Shown: positions 53,465 through 62,607, numbered from the stretch's first letter. The stretch: 64,000 nucleotides of DNA from VRUE01 sp963774555 (GCA_963774555.1 CAVZFL010000001.1:62001-126000), one strand, 5' to 3'. Notes: generated by a model from the sequence alone, not told the origin. Made by a program: numbers and translations.

Positions 53465-54490
53465 TTAGGCGTCGCGCTTGTAGCGGCTGGCTACGTACTC
53501 GTCGACCCAGGCCGTGGAGCTTCGCCAGGTGCCGTCGGAGGCCTTTGCTGCCTTCAGCCTTCCGCGGACGGCGGCGACGCGGAGGGCGTTGGCCGAGAGT
53601 CCATCTGTCGCCAGTGCTGGGAGGGGGACGAGGCGGGCGGGGCCGGCGATTGCGGGGACGACGAACTTGTAGAGGTTGTCGAGGATCGCTCGGGCTAGGA
53701 ACTCGCCGAGGGGGGCGGGGTCGCCGTCGTCGGCGCGCCGGAGGGCGGCCAGATACTTGGCGCGATCGCCCTTGTAGATGATCGCCGGGGGATAGCCGAG
53801 GCGAACCAGAAGGAGATTGAGCAGCAGCCGACCGGTGCGGCCATTGCCGTCGAGAAAGGGGTGGACCTGCTCGAAGCGCGCGTGGAGGATCGCCAGCGCC
53901 TCAGCGATGTTTTCCTCATCTGCCTTACGCAGCGCCTGCGCATCGGCGACCCAGTCGCGAACGAGGACCGGGACCTCGGTCCAGTCAGGCGGCCGCATCC
54001 CGCCGGGAAAGGGCTCGATGTCGTGCTCGCGGAACGAACCCGGTTTCTCGCGCGGGGTCGCCTGTGGGTGCGGCGCCACATCCCACACCGGCGTCATCGC
54101 AAGCGTGTGGACCTGGCGCACCTCAGCCAGCGTGATCGCCTTACCGCTCGCCCACTCTCCCGGCTGGATGCCGTGCCCGTAGACCCAGTCCGCAGCGTCC
54201 GCATAGCCGCGCACCTCCAGGTATTCGCCCAGCTCCTTGTTGCCGACCGCGCGCCCCTCGGAGAGCAGTTGCTCGACCTGTTTGAGCACGAGCGTATTGC
54301 CCTCGATCGCGGTGGAATGGTGGGCCTCCTCCAACCAGATGCCCCGCCAGATGCCTTCGGCCTCCTCCGGTGAGGGAAGCCCGCCCAGCTTCTCCCGAAG
54401 CTCTCCGATCTGGACCTGCAGCCGTTTGTAGATATCTGCGCGCGACGGTCGTCCGCGACGAGTCGCGATCAGTTTGTTCGGCTGAGCCAT
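53465..54490 (-). CDS. Fic-family AMPylase-like protein
   Basis: Fic proteins transfer AMP to target hydroxyls. In the 341 residues, the catalytic motif HPFLDGNGRTGR is at 210-221. A class II inhibitory helix motif S-T-A-I-E-G-N is at 59-65, whose Glu blocks ATP; activity is therefore probably autoinhibited. A C-terminal winged-helix-like segment is also present. ATG 54490 is close to palindromes. It may be a solitary toxin-like or regulatory enzyme. Confidence 0.9.
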   Translation of the reverse strand: MAQPNKLIATRRGRPSRADIYKRLQVQIGELREKLGGLPSPEEAEGIWRGIWLEEAHHSTAIEGNTLVLKQVEQLLSEGRAVGNKELGEYLEVRGYADAADWVYGHGIQPGEWASGKAITLAEVRQVHTLAMTPVWDVAPHPQATPREKPGSFREHDIEPFPGGMRPPDWTEVPVLVRDWVADAQALRKADEENIAEALAILHARFEQVHPFLDGNGRTGRLLLNLLLVRLGYPPAIIYKGDRAKYLAALRRADDGDPAPLGEFLARAILDNLYKFVVPAIAGPARLVPLPALATDGLSANALRVAAVRGRLKAAKASDGTWRSSTAWVDEYVASRYKRDA

Positions 54491-54501
54491 ATATTAATTG
54501 T

Positions 54502-54553
54502 ACCGAACAACTTCAAATTTGTTCGGTTGAACGCTGAATAATTGTTCCGAACA
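54502..54553. promoter_or_regulatory. Candidate operator of the fic gene
   Basis: ACCGAACAA (54502-54510) and TTGTTCGGT (54519-54527) form a 9-bp inverted repeat. A third, self-complementary TGTTCCGAACA is at 54543-54553. All lie in the AT-rich region between fic (54490, minus) and the PHP gene (54592, plus). The Fic C-terminal wing could bind here (inference). Confidence 0.55.
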
Positions 54554-54591
54554 CATTCCGGGAGCGAGCCGGGCGGTTAGGGTGCCGCTTC

Positions 54592-55401
54592 ATGCTGATC
54601 GAGCTTCAGAGTCATTCGACCGTCTCCGACGGGCAGTTGGCGCCCGCGGAAGTCGTGGCGCAGGCCTGGGAAGCAGGCGTCACGACGCTGGCGTTGACGG
54701 ACCACGACGCGGTCGCAGGGGTGCCGGAGGCCGAAGAGGCGGCAAAGGGACTCGGGGTCGAGCTGGTGCCGGCGACCGAGATGTCGTGCGTGCACGAGTA
54801 CGCCGAAGACCTGCACGTCTGCGGCTACTGGGTCGACCTTGAGAAGATCGGGCCAACCTGCGAGCGGGCGCAGCAGGAGCGGGTCGACCGGGCCGAGGCG
54901 ATCATCGCGCGGCTGCGGGGCTGGGGCTTCGAAGTCAAGCTCGAGGACGCGATCAAGGAGGCCGGCGACGCCCTCTCGATCGGCCGTCCCCACATCGCCC
55001 GCGCCGCCGGCGCAAGCGGCGACCTCGGCCCCTTCTTCGAGGAGTACCTCGTCCCCGGCGCCAAGGCCTTCGTCCCCCGCAAGTGGCCGACAGCCGAGCA
55101 GGCGATCCAGCTCATCCACGAGGCCGGCGGCACCGCCGTCATCGCCCACCCCTATTGGGACATCGAAGATCCAAATGAGGTTGACGACCTAATCCGCTCC
55201 CTGAACGTCGACGGCGTAGAGACCTTCTACCCGACCCATAGCAAGGAGCAGACCGAGCACCTGCTCGAGCTCTGCAGCGAGCTCGAGCTGATTCCCACCG
55301 CCTCCTCGGACTACCACGGCCCGACCCACAATACCTTCGCCAAGTTCGGCGCCTACGACACCTACGGCCTGGCCGAACCGCAAGTTCCCCAGCGGTCATA
55401 G
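54592..55401 (+). CDS. PHP-domain phosphoesterase (nucleoside bisphosphatase/RNase AM-like)
   Basis: The 269-residue protein has metal ligands ELQSHSTVSDG (H-x-S), LALTDHDAVAG, ATEMSC, IGRPHIARA, VIAHPYW and ASSDYHGP, the complete PHP set. Small PHP proteins of this layout dephosphorylate 3',5'-nucleoside bisphosphates or trim RNA 5' ends. The start is ATG 54592. Confidence 0.85.
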   Translation: MLIELQSHSTVSDGQLAPAEVVAQAWEAGVTTLALTDHDAVAGVPEAEEAAKGLGVELVPATEMSCVHEYAEDLHVCGYWVDLEKIGPTCERAQQERVDRAEAIIARLRGWGFEVKLEDAIKEAGDALSIGRPHIARAAGASGDLGPFFEEYLVPGAKAFVPRKWPTAEQAIQLIHEAGGTAVIAHPYWDIEDPNEVDDLIRSLNVDGVETFYPTHSKEQTEHLLELCSELELIPTASSDYHGPTHNTFAKFGAYDTYGLAEPQVPQRS

Positions 55402-55455
55402 ATCACTTTCGGCACGAAACCTCTTTGGTGCCGTGGATCAATATCTTTCTCAAAT

Positions 55456-55496
55456 ATCCTTGCAATTCTTTCATTCTATTATAGATTTACAAGGAT
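55456..55496. promoter_or_regulatory. Inverted repeat over the start of the first AAA_14 gene
   Basis: ATCCTTG (55456-55462) and CAAGGAT (55490-55496) flank an AT-rich stretch and overlap the SD/ATG of the following gene. The AT-rich island (55430-55495) contrasts with its surroundings and may mark acquired DNA. Confidence 0.45.
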
Positions 55497-56655
55497 GATT
55501 GAGAGGAGAATCGTCACGGATGTCGCCTGGCGACTGGAGCATTCCCCCGCCGTTGCATTGATAGGTCCGCGACAGGTCGGCAAGACCACGCTCGCGCAGA
55601 GAGTGGCCGAAGGACGCTCGGCCATCTATCTCGACCTCGAGTCCGAGTCGGACCGGGCTCGAATTGGATCGCCTCAGCTCTACTTTGCCGATCACACCGA
55701 CGAGCTGGTCGTCCTCGACGAGATCCATCGCGCGCCGGGTCTGTTCGAAACGCTGCGCGGGGTGATTGACGCCGGACGCCGGGAAGGCAGGGGAACGGGG
55801 CGATTCCTCCTCCTGGGCTCGGCTGCGCTCGAGCTGCTCGCCCAATCCGGCGAGACACTGGCGGGGCGGATCGCCTTCGTCGAGCTTGCGCCCTTCGACG
55901 TTACCGAGGTGGGCGCCGAGCGACTCGATGAGCTTTGGGTTCGGGGAGGGTTCCCGGACAGCTTCCTCGCCCGCAGCGACCTGGCCAGCATGCGCTGGCG
56001 GCGCGACTTCATCCGGACATATCTCGAGCGAGACATCCCCGACCTCGGCCCCCGGCTTCCAGCCGAGACCCTGCGGCGCCTGTGGACCATGCTCGCCCAC
56101 GTCCAGGGAGGGCTGCTCAATGCGGCGTCGCTTGCACGAAGCCTCGAAGTGACAGGAGCGACGGTCGCTCGCTACATCGACCTCCTGGTCGACCTCCTGC
56201 TGGTGCGACGGCTGCAGCCACGGCTGGTCAATGTGGGCAAGCGCCTCGTGCGTTCGCCCAAGGTCTACGTACGCGATAGCGGCCTGGTCCATGCGCTCCT
56301 GGGCCTGGCCGACAAGGAGGCGCTTCTCGGCCATCCGGTCCTCGGCGCCAGCTGGGAGGGGATGGCGATCGAGAACCTGCTTTCGGTCCTCGGTGACCAG
56401 GCCCTGCCCAGCTTCTACCGCACCAGCGGCGGCGCCGAGATCGACCTGGTCCTCGACTGGCCCGACGGCCGCGTATGGGCAATAGAGATCAAGCGCACGC
56501 TTGCGCCCAAGCTGGAGCGAGGAATGCGCTCCGCACTCGAGGACATCGAGCCGGAGCGCAGCTTCATCGTCTACCCGGGCAAGGAGCGCTACCGCCTCGC
56601 CGACCAGGTCGAGGCGATCAGTCTGACCGAACTCTGCTCAGAGCTGCGTGAGTAG
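55495..56655 (+). CDS. AAA_14/DUF4143 ATPase, copy 1
   Basis: The 386-residue protein has Walker A IGPRQVGKTTLA (about 22-33), Walker B LVVLDEIHRAPGLFETL, and sensor-like FLLLGSAALELL. A DUF4143 domain follows, with GLLNAASLARSLEVTGATVARYIDLL (winged helix) and a C-terminal PD-(D/E)xK-like segment, RTSGGAEIDLVLDWPDGRVWAIEIKR. The family is widespread and uncharacterised. It converges on cysC with 2 bp between. A paralogue is at 60.9-62.2 kb on the other side of the sulfate operon. Confidence 0.85.
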   Translation: MIERRIVTDVAWRLEHSPAVALIGPRQVGKTTLAQRVAEGRSAIYLDLESESDRARIGSPQLYFADHTDELVVLDEIHRAPGLFETLRGVIDAGRREGRGTGRFLLLGSAALELLAQSGETLAGRIAFVELAPFDVTEVGAERLDELWVRGGFPDSFLARSDLASMRWRRDFIRTYLERDIPDLGPRLPAETLRRLWTMLAHVQGGLLNAASLARSLEVTGATVARYIDLLVDLLLVRRLQPRLVNVGKRLVRSPKVYVRDSGLVHALLGLADKEALLGHPVLGASWEGMAIENLLSVLGDQALPSFYRTSGGAEIDLVLDWPDGRVWAIEIKRTLAPKLERGMRSALEDIEPERSFIVYPGKERYRLADQVEAISLTELCSELRE

Positions 56656-56657
56656 TC

Positions 56658-57212
56658 TCAGGCAGTAACCGCAGCCGCCGGAATCAGATCCCGCGACTCC
56701 AAGTACTCGATCAGCTTCTGCGCCGACTCCTCGGCGGTTTCGCCTTCGGTGTCGCAGGTGATCTCAGGGTTGTCCGGCGCCTCATAAGGATCCGACACCC
56801 CGGTGAATTCCTTGATCTCGCCCGCAAACGCCTTGGCGTAGAGGCCCTTGACGTCGCGCTCGGCGCAGGTGTCGACCGACGCCTTCACGTAGACCTCGAT
56901 GAACCGCTCGCCCATCAGCTCGCGCGCCTCGGCGCGGATCCCCGCGTAGGGGGAGATCGCCGCCGTGATCACCGGCACGCCGTTGCGGCTGAGCAGGTCG
57001 GCGACGAAGGCGATCCGCCGGATGTTGGTGTCGCGGTCCTCCTTGGAGAAGCCGAGGCCCTTGGAGAGGTTTTCGCGCACGACGTCGCCGTCGAGGATCT
57101 CCAGCTTCGAGCCCCGCTCGCGCAGGTGGCCCTCCAGCAGCCGTGAAATGGTCGTCTTGCCGGCACCGGAGAGTCCGGTGAACCAGAGGGTGAAGCCCTT
57201 CTCGCCAGCCAT
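56658..57212 (-). CDS. cysC: Adenylylsulfate (APS) kinase
   Basis: This enzyme phosphorylates APS to PAPS. The 184-residue protein has the P-loop FTGLSGAGKTTIS, DGDVVRENLSKGLGFS, FVADLLSRNGVPVITAAISPY and VKASVDTCAERDVKGLY, all canonical. It is the last gene of the sulfate operon, 6 bp after sat. Confidence 0.93.
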   Translation of the reverse strand: MAGEKGFTLWFTGLSGAGKTTISRLLEGHLRERGSKLEILDGDVVRENLSKGLGFSKEDRDTNIRRIAFVADLLSRNGVPVITAAISPYAGIRAEARELMGERFIEVYVKASVDTCAERDVKGLYAKAFAGEIKEFTGVSDPYEAPDNPEITCDTEGETAEESAQKLIEYLESRDLIPAAAVTA

Positions 57213-57218
57213 GCTCGT

Positions 57219-58295
57219 TCAGTCCTCCTTGTAAGCGTCGATCAGGATGTCGGCGACCTCGTCGCGGGAGAACTCGTGCGGCGGCCTTTCGCCGTTGCCG
57301 AGCATCTCGCGGACCTTCGTTCCGGAAAGGAAGAGGCGCGCCTCTTGGTCATGCGGACAGGTCTTGTTGGAAGCAAGCCCCTCGCACTCGTTGCACCAGA
57401 AGGTGTGCTCGAACATCAGCGGCTCGATCCCGAGCTCGTCGATGTCGATCGTGTCGAAGATCTTCTGCGCGTCGTAGGTGCCGTAGTAGTCGCCGGCGCC
57501 GGCGTGGTCGCGCCCGACGATGAAGTGCGTGGCGCCGTAGTTGCGGCGGACGATCGCGTGCAGGACCGCCTCGCGCGGGCCGGCGTAGTGCATCTTCGCC
57601 GGCTTCACGCCCAGCACCACCCGGTCGTTCGGGTAGTAGTTCTCCATCAGCACCTCATAGCAGCGCATGCGCACGTCGGCGGGGATGTCACCGGCCTTGG
57701 TCTTGCCGATCAGCGGGTGGATGAAGAGGCCGTCGCAGGTCTCCAGCGCCGCCTTGGTCAGGTACTCGTGGGCGCGGTGGATCGGGTTGCGGGTCTGGAA
57801 GGCGACGATCTTCTTCCAGCCGCGCGCCTCGAAGTCGGCCTTGTGCTCGGCCGCCGTCTTGTAGCGGCGCATGAAGGCCTCCTCGTGGTCCGGCAGCGCG
57901 TCGACCTCGACCGGGCCGGCGATCATCCGATTGCCCTCGGCGTAGATCGCGGCGACGCCGGGGTGCTCTCCGTCCGTCGTGCCGTAGACCTGCTCGGCCT
58001 CGCGCTTGACGTCGCGCTCCCAGATCTCCTCGACCGTGAGCCGGCCCAGCGGCTTGCCTTCGTCGCTGGAAAGCGCGACGACATCGCCGACCTCGCACTC
58101 CAGGTCGCTCGCAAGGGTGATCGGGATCGGCCAGTAATCGCCGCCCGTGGTGCGCATCTCAGAACAGACGCGCTCCCAGTCGGCCGAGCCCTGGAAGCCG
58201 GTCAGCGGCGCGAAGCCGCCGTTGCCGATCATCTCGAAGTCGGCCGTATGGCGCTCGTCAAGTGTCAGGGAAAGCTCAGTCATCGTCTCGCTCAT
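57219..58295 (-). CDS. sat: ATP sulfurylase (sulfate adenylyltransferase)
   Basis: It converts sulfate and ATP to APS. The 358-residue protein has QTRNPIHRAHEYL (Q-x-R-N-P-x-H-R-x-H), GRDHAGAGDYYG and a Cys pair in FWCNECEGL. Near the C-terminus the KVREML signature occurs. It is the homo-oligomeric Sat type, not CysND. It sits between cysH and cysC in the same direction. Confidence 0.93.
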   Translation of the reverse strand: MSETMTELSLTLDERHTADFEMIGNGGFAPLTGFQGSADWERVCSEMRTTGGDYWPIPITLASDLECEVGDVVALSSDEGKPLGRLTVEEIWERDVKREAEQVYGTTDGEHPGVAAIYAEGNRMIAGPVEVDALPDHEEAFMRRYKTAAEHKADFEARGWKKIVAFQTRNPIHRAHEYLTKAALETCDGLFIHPLIGKTKAGDIPADVRMRCYEVLMENYYPNDRVVLGVKPAKMHYAGPREAVLHAIVRRNYGATHFIVGRDHAGAGDYYGTYDAQKIFDTIDIDELGIEPLMFEHTFWCNECEGLASNKTCPHDQEARLFLSGTKVREMLGNGERPPHEFSRDEVADILIDAYKED

Positions 58296-58359
58296 GCGTT
58301 GGATCTCACCAATCGGTCGGGGAAGGGTAGGGAAGGCCTATGAAAGGCGCGTGGCGCCG

Positions 58360-59067
58360 CTAATTGATCCCGCACTCGGACTTTTCGAGGCCCGCCCAGC
58401 GGCCGTCGCGAGGCGAACCGCCCGCTTCGACCGGCTTGGTGCAGTGGGTGCAGCCGATCGACGGGTAGCCGCGATCATGGAGCGGGTTGTACGGGAGATC
58501 GTGCTCATGGATGTAGTTCCAGACGTCGCGCTCGGTCCAGTCGGCGAGCGGGTTGAGCTTCCACAGCTCGAAGCGCTTGTCCCAGCCGAACTTCGGGGTC
58601 TTGGCGCGACTGGCTGAGTCCTCGCGACGGACGCCGGCGAGCCAGCAGTCTACGGAAGAGAGCGCCCGGCGCATCGGCTCGACCTTGCGCAAACCGCAGC
58701 AGGCGTCGGGATCGGTGTTCCACAGCTCGGGGCCGTGTTGGGCCGCCTGCTCCTCCAGCGTCAGGTTGTGGAAGCGGTCGAACTCGATCCCCAGCGACTC
58801 GGCCAGCCGATCGCGCGTCTCGTAGGTCTCCGGGAAGAGCACGTCGGTGTCCAGATAGAAGAAGCGCGCCTGCGGATTGACCTTGCTGGCCAGGTGCGCG
58901 GTCACCGAGCTCGTTTTCTGGAACGAGCAGGCGATGTAATGGCTCTCGCCGAAGGTCTCGAACATCCACTCGATCGTCTGCTCGGCGGAGCGGTCCTCGA
59001 GCTCGGCGGCGATCGCCGCCGGATCGGCGATTTTCGGCGGATCGGCGACCGGGTTCATATCGCGCAC
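58360..59067 (-). CDS. cysH: APS/PAPS reductase
   Basis: It reduces APS or PAPS to sulfite. The 235-residue protein has a CC pair (DACCGLRKVEP) plus CTHC, the four [4Fe-4S] cysteines diagnostic of the APS-reducing type. The C-terminal redox motif is K-S-E-C-G-I-N, with Asn replacing the usual His at the end; the Cys is intact. Its start overlaps the sulfite reductase gene by 13 bp. With CysC also present, the cell may use both APS and PAPS. Confidence 0.92.
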   Translation of the reverse strand: MRDMNPVADPPKIADPAAIAAELEDRSAEQTIEWMFETFGESHYIACSFQKTSSVTAHLASKVNPQARFFYLDTDVLFPETYETRDRLAESLGIEFDRFHNLTLEEQAAQHGPELWNTDPDACCGLRKVEPMRRALSSVDCWLAGVRREDSASRAKTPKFGWDKRFELWKLNPLADWTERDVWNYIHEHDLPYNPLHDRGYPSIGCTHCTKPVEAGGSPRDGRWAGLEKSECGIN

Positions 59068-60899
59068 TCGCCCTCGCCCCTCTCGACCTTATAGGGGCTC
59101 GATCGGTTCCAGTCGATGAACTGCTGCATCGTCTCGAGGCTGAACTCGGCGGGCATGGTCAGCTCCTTGACCTCCGCTTCGAAGCGGGCCGCGCCGATCC
59201 GCTCGGCGAAGTCGTTGAACTCCTCATCGGCTCCGGAGCGCTCCGCCTCGTACATCCGCACCCAGCGCTCGACCGCCTCGGGCACGCGCTTGGCGGGCAG
59301 GCGGGACTTCAGCCGCGTGCCGAAGACCACCTCACCGCCCTCGTATTTGCCGCCGATGTGCGGGATGTAGGCGGGGATCTGGCGCTCGCCGACCTTCAGC
59401 GAGGCGCCGTAGAAGCCGATGTTGGCGATGTGGTGCTGGCTGCAGCCGTTGGGGCAGCCGCTCATCTTGATGTGGATCTTGCGGGTCAGCTCGTCGGCGA
59501 TCTCCATCGCCTCGAGCCGCTCCTTGATCGCCTTATTGAGCCCCATCGATGAGGTGATGCCCATCTTGCAGCTGTCGGTGCCGGGGCAGCTGACCACGTC
59601 GGTGATCTCGCGCGCGCCGGCCTCGTCGAGGCCGAGCTCTCCCAGCCGCTGCCAGACGTCGTAGAGCGCCTCGTCGCGGACCCAGCGCAGGACCAGGTTC
59701 TGCTGCACGGTGCTGCGCGCGTAGCCGCCGGTGAACTCGCGCATGAGCGCGGCCAGGCCGCGGAACTGCTCCGGGGTCAGGTCGCCGCGCTCGATCTTCA
59801 CCTCGACCGCGGAGAAGCCCTTCTGGCGCTGTGCCTGCACGTTGCCTTGGACGAAGCGATCGAAGGCGGTGCGGTCGCCGTTGGGCGAGGCGGCGGCGGG
59901 CGGCGGCGCGGGGGCGTTGGCCTCCTCGTCGTCCTCGAAGCGCAGGCGCTCGACCAGCTCGGCGTCGAAGTCGCGCTCTGCCACCCAGTCGCCCTCGAGC
60001 TCCTCGTCGACCTGCTCGCGGAAGGCGTCGATGCCGATTTTGTCGATCAGGACCTTGATCCGGGCGCGGGCGCGGTTGGCGCGCAGCCACTCCTGGCGGT
60101 CGAAGATGCGCAGCACCGCCTCGGAGACCTTGAGGTAGTCGCCGTTGTCGGCCTCGACGAAGTCGTAGAGGGTGGGCGCGATGCGGGCCATGATCGAGGT
60201 GCCGCCGCCGACCCGGACCTCGAAGCCCTTGACCCCGTCGCGCTCGCGCGAGAGGAAGGCGATGTCGTGGATGCCCGTGATCGCGCGGTCCTCGTCGGAG
60301 CCGGTGAAGGCTGTCTTGATCTTGCGCGGCATCAGCTGCGTCGTCGGGTGGCGGACGAAGTAGCGGGCGTAGGCGCCGGCGTAGGGGGTCGGGTCGAAGA
60401 TCTCGTCGGGGGCGACGCCGGCCCAGGGGTCGCCGGTGACGTTGCGCACCGTGTTGCCGCAGCCCTCGCGCGAGGAGAGGTCGGCCTCGGCGATCTCGCG
60501 CAGCAGCGACTCCATGTCGCGCAGCGGGATGTGGTGGATCTGGATGTTCTGGCGGGTGGTGATGTGGCCCTTGTTCAGCGGCGCGTAGCGCTCGACCACG
60601 CTGGCGAAGGCCTCCATCTGCTGCGGGGTGACGCCGCCGAAGGGCAGCTTGACCCGGACCATCTGCACGTCGGGCTGGCGCTGGCCGTAGACGCCCTGCT
60701 TGAGCCGGAAGCCGATGAACTCGTCCTCGGGGATCTGGCCGGCGAGGAAGGTCTCGGCTTCGTTGTCGAAGTCGTCGAACTCGCGCTCGATGATCGGGAT
60801 GATGTGCCCGGGGACGTTGCGATACGTCTCCGGGTTCTCCAGGGTGCCGGTGCGGCCCTTGCCCCGCTGCTCCTTCTGCTGGTCTACGACTACCTCCAC
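59055..60899 (-). CDS. Ferredoxin-dependent sulfite (nitrite) reductase
   Basis: The 614-residue sirohaem protein has two ferredoxin-like/sirohaem repeats: one with HITTRQNIQIHHI and NVTGDPWAGV, the other with VVSCPGTDSCKMGITSS and KIHIKMSGCPNGCSQHHI (cluster/sirohaem cysteines). An Ala/Pro-rich linker (ANAPAPPPAAASPNG) separates the halves, an uncommon insert. GTG 60899 is chosen; the upstream frame is not family-like. It leads the sulfate-assimilation operon, so sulfite rather than nitrite is the likely substrate. Confidence 0.9.
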   Translation of the reverse strand: MEVVVDQQKEQRGKGRTGTLENPETYRNVPGHIIPIIEREFDDFDNEAETFLAGQIPEDEFIGFRLKQGVYGQRQPDVQMVRVKLPFGGVTPQQMEAFASVVERYAPLNKGHITTRQNIQIHHIPLRDMESLLREIAEADLSSREGCGNTVRNVTGDPWAGVAPDEIFDPTPYAGAYARYFVRHPTTQLMPRKIKTAFTGSDEDRAITGIHDIAFLSRERDGVKGFEVRVGGGTSIMARIAPTLYDFVEADNGDYLKVSEAVLRIFDRQEWLRANRARARIKVLIDKIGIDAFREQVDEELEGDWVAERDFDAELVERLRFEDDEEANAPAPPPAAASPNGDRTAFDRFVQGNVQAQRQKGFSAVEVKIERGDLTPEQFRGLAALMREFTGGYARSTVQQNLVLRWVRDEALYDVWQRLGELGLDEAGAREITDVVSCPGTDSCKMGITSSMGLNKAIKERLEAMEIADELTRKIHIKMSGCPNGCSQHHIANIGFYGASLKVGERQIPAYIPHIGGKYEGGEVVFGTRLKSRLPAKRVPEAVERWVRMYEAERSGADEEFNDFAERIGAARFEAEVKELTMPAEFSLETMQQFIDWNRSSPYKVERGEGECAI

Positions 60900-60937
60900 A
60901 GGAGAAAAATAGCAAAACCTGACAGGGATTAGGGTAT

Positions 60938-62167
60938 TTACGCGGCGGGAGCCCAAAGGGCGGCGAGGGGAAGTGCCCAGATCTTCGGCGCCATACGCAC
61001 GGCATCGCTGCCTGCGTGGAGGATGACACCCGTGCCGAACTCGTCTCCGAGCAGGTCCGCGAGACTGCGCAATCCACGCGAGTCGCGTGAGGTAAGTGTT
61101 GCCGCCGCCTTCACCTCGACCGCGCAGACCCGCCCGCCACGCGGCTCGATCACCGCGTCGACCTCGGCGCCCTCCGAGGTTCGATAGTGGAGAACCCGCG
61201 GGCGGGCCGCATGCGTGCTCGCCTGCTTGACGATCTCCATCAGAGCGAAGTTCTCGAGCAGCGGGCCGGCGAAGCGCTGGGCTCCGCCTGCGCCGAGGAG
61301 ATGGGCCAGGAGGCCGGTGTCAGTAAGGATCAGCTTCGGCGACTTGACCAGACGCTTGCCGAGATTGCGGAACCAGGCCCCAATGGGAAGCACCATGAAG
61401 GTGGCTTCGAGCAGTGCGACGTACCGCTTCAGCGTCGTCTGGGGCATGCCGAGGTCGCGGGCGACGCTGGAGTAGTTGAGCAAACCGGTCGCGCGGGACG
61501 CGAGCAGGGCCATCAGCCGCGGCAGGTCGGTAAGGCCAGCGATGTTGGCGAGGTCGCGTATCTCCCTCTGTAGAACCGTGTCCAGGTAGCTGTCGAACCA
61601 GCGAGCACGGCGGCTTCCAGAGCGGGCCACGGCCTCGGGGAATCCACCCGCTTCCGCACGGGATAGGAGATCGTCCTTGCCAAGGGGATCGGCACGATCA
61701 CCAAGGCCCTGCAGATCGCCCCCGAGCAGCACGTCGAGAAAGGTCTCCCGACGCCCCTCTATCTCTCCCTGCGACAGAGGCCAGAGCCGCAGCACCTCCA
61801 TCCGTCCGGCAAGGGTCTCGGAAACACCCGGCAGGGTCAGGACGTCGGCCGATCCGGTCAGGACAAACCGCCCCGGGCGGCGATCGGCGTCCACGCTCGC
61901 CTTGATCTCCCGCAGCAACTCCGGAGCTCGCTGCACCTCGTCGACAATCAAGGTCCCACCCTCTCCGGCAATGAAGCCGGCGGGATCGTCACGGGCGGCA
62001 CCGAGGGTGATGCCCCGATCGAGCGTGCGATAGCGAGCACCGCCGATCCGACGCGAAAGGGCTTCCGCCAGAGTGCTCTTGCCGCTCTGACGGGGGCCGA
62101 TCAACATCGTCACCGGGGTATCGCGCAGCGAAGCAAGCGCCTCCGGCATCAGGTTGCGCTCGAACAT
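60938..62167 (-). CDS. AAA_14/DUF4143 ATPase, copy 2
   Basis: The 409-residue protein has Walker A IGPRQSGKSTLA, Walker B LIVDEVQRAPELL, RFVLTGSADVLTL, and the DUF4143 parts GLLNYSSVARDLGMPQTTLKRYVALL and YRTSEGAEVDAVIEPRGGRVCAVEVKA (PD-ExK-like). It is clearly related to copy 1 at 55.5 kb but much diverged. It ends 39 bp before the sulfite reductase start. Self-complementary sequence lies just upstream. Confidence 0.85.
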   Translation of the reverse strand: MFERNLMPEALASLRDTPVTMLIGPRQSGKSTLAEALSRRIGGARYRTLDRGITLGAARDDPAGFIAGEGGTLIVDEVQRAPELLREIKASVDADRRPGRFVLTGSADVLTLPGVSETLAGRMEVLRLWPLSQGEIEGRRETFLDVLLGGDLQGLGDRADPLGKDDLLSRAEAGGFPEAVARSGSRRARWFDSYLDTVLQREIRDLANIAGLTDLPRLMALLASRATGLLNYSSVARDLGMPQTTLKRYVALLEATFMVLPIGAWFRNLGKRLVKSPKLILTDTGLLAHLLGAGGAQRFAGPLLENFALMEIVKQASTHAARPRVLHYRTSEGAEVDAVIEPRGGRVCAVEVKAAATLTSRDSRGLRSLADLLGDEFGTGVILHAGSDAVRMAPKIWALPLAALWAPAA

Positions 62168-62188
62168 TCCTGCATTTTAGCCACTTAT

Positions 62189-62205
62189 TGGCTGATTTTC
62201 AGCCA
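62189..62205. promoter_or_regulatory. Inverted repeat upstream of the second AAA_14 gene
   Basis: TGGCTGA-ttt-TCAGCCA, a 7-bp perfect repeat, is followed by a further GCTGATTCTCAG. It lies 22-38 bp upstream of ATG 62167 and is therefore a candidate operator. Confidence 0.5.
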
Positions 62206-62220
62206 GGCAACAGCTGATTC

Positions 62221-62607
62221 TCAGTGGCCCGGCGGAAGCCTCTTCTCAGCGTGGAGGATCGCGGCGGCCTCGCCGGACTCGGCGACGGCGCCGCCGTCGG
62301 GCTCCAGCGGCAACCCCGCCTCCGCCCACCCAACGATCCCCTCGCTCAACTTCGCCGCGTCATACCCCTCAGCGGCGAGAGCCTCGGTCGCCATCGTCGA
62401 GCGATTTCCGCCGCGGCAGTAAAGAACCACCGGCCGACCCTTGTCCAGCGCATCGACTCGGTCGGCCAGCTCAGCCAGCGGCAGATGGGTGGCGCCCTCG
62501 ATCCGCCCCATCTCCCACTCATGATCGGCACGCACGTCCACCAGCTGCGCCCCGTCAGCAACCAGCTTCTGCGCCTCCTCGCGCGAGATCTCCCTGCCCA
62601 CGCTCAT
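62221..62607 (-). CDS. Rhodanese-domain protein
   Basis: The 128-residue single rhodanese domain has QLVDVRADHEWEMGRIEGA and the active loop VLYCRGGNRS with catalytic Cys. It is a sulfur-carrying or sulfurtransferase protein, fitting the nearby sulfur-metabolism operon. The start overlaps the dodecin stop (TGATG). Confidence 0.88.
   Translation of the reverse strand: MSVGREISREEAQKLVADGAQLVDVRADHEWEMGRIEGATHLPLAELADRVDALDKGRPVVLYCRGGNRSTMATEALAAEGYDAAKLSEGIVGWAEAGLPLEPDGGAVAESGEAAAILHAEKRLPPGH

Noticed and set aside
59847..60932. 361-codon plus-strand open frame
   Set aside because: Antisense to the sulfite reductase gene; low-complexity translation.
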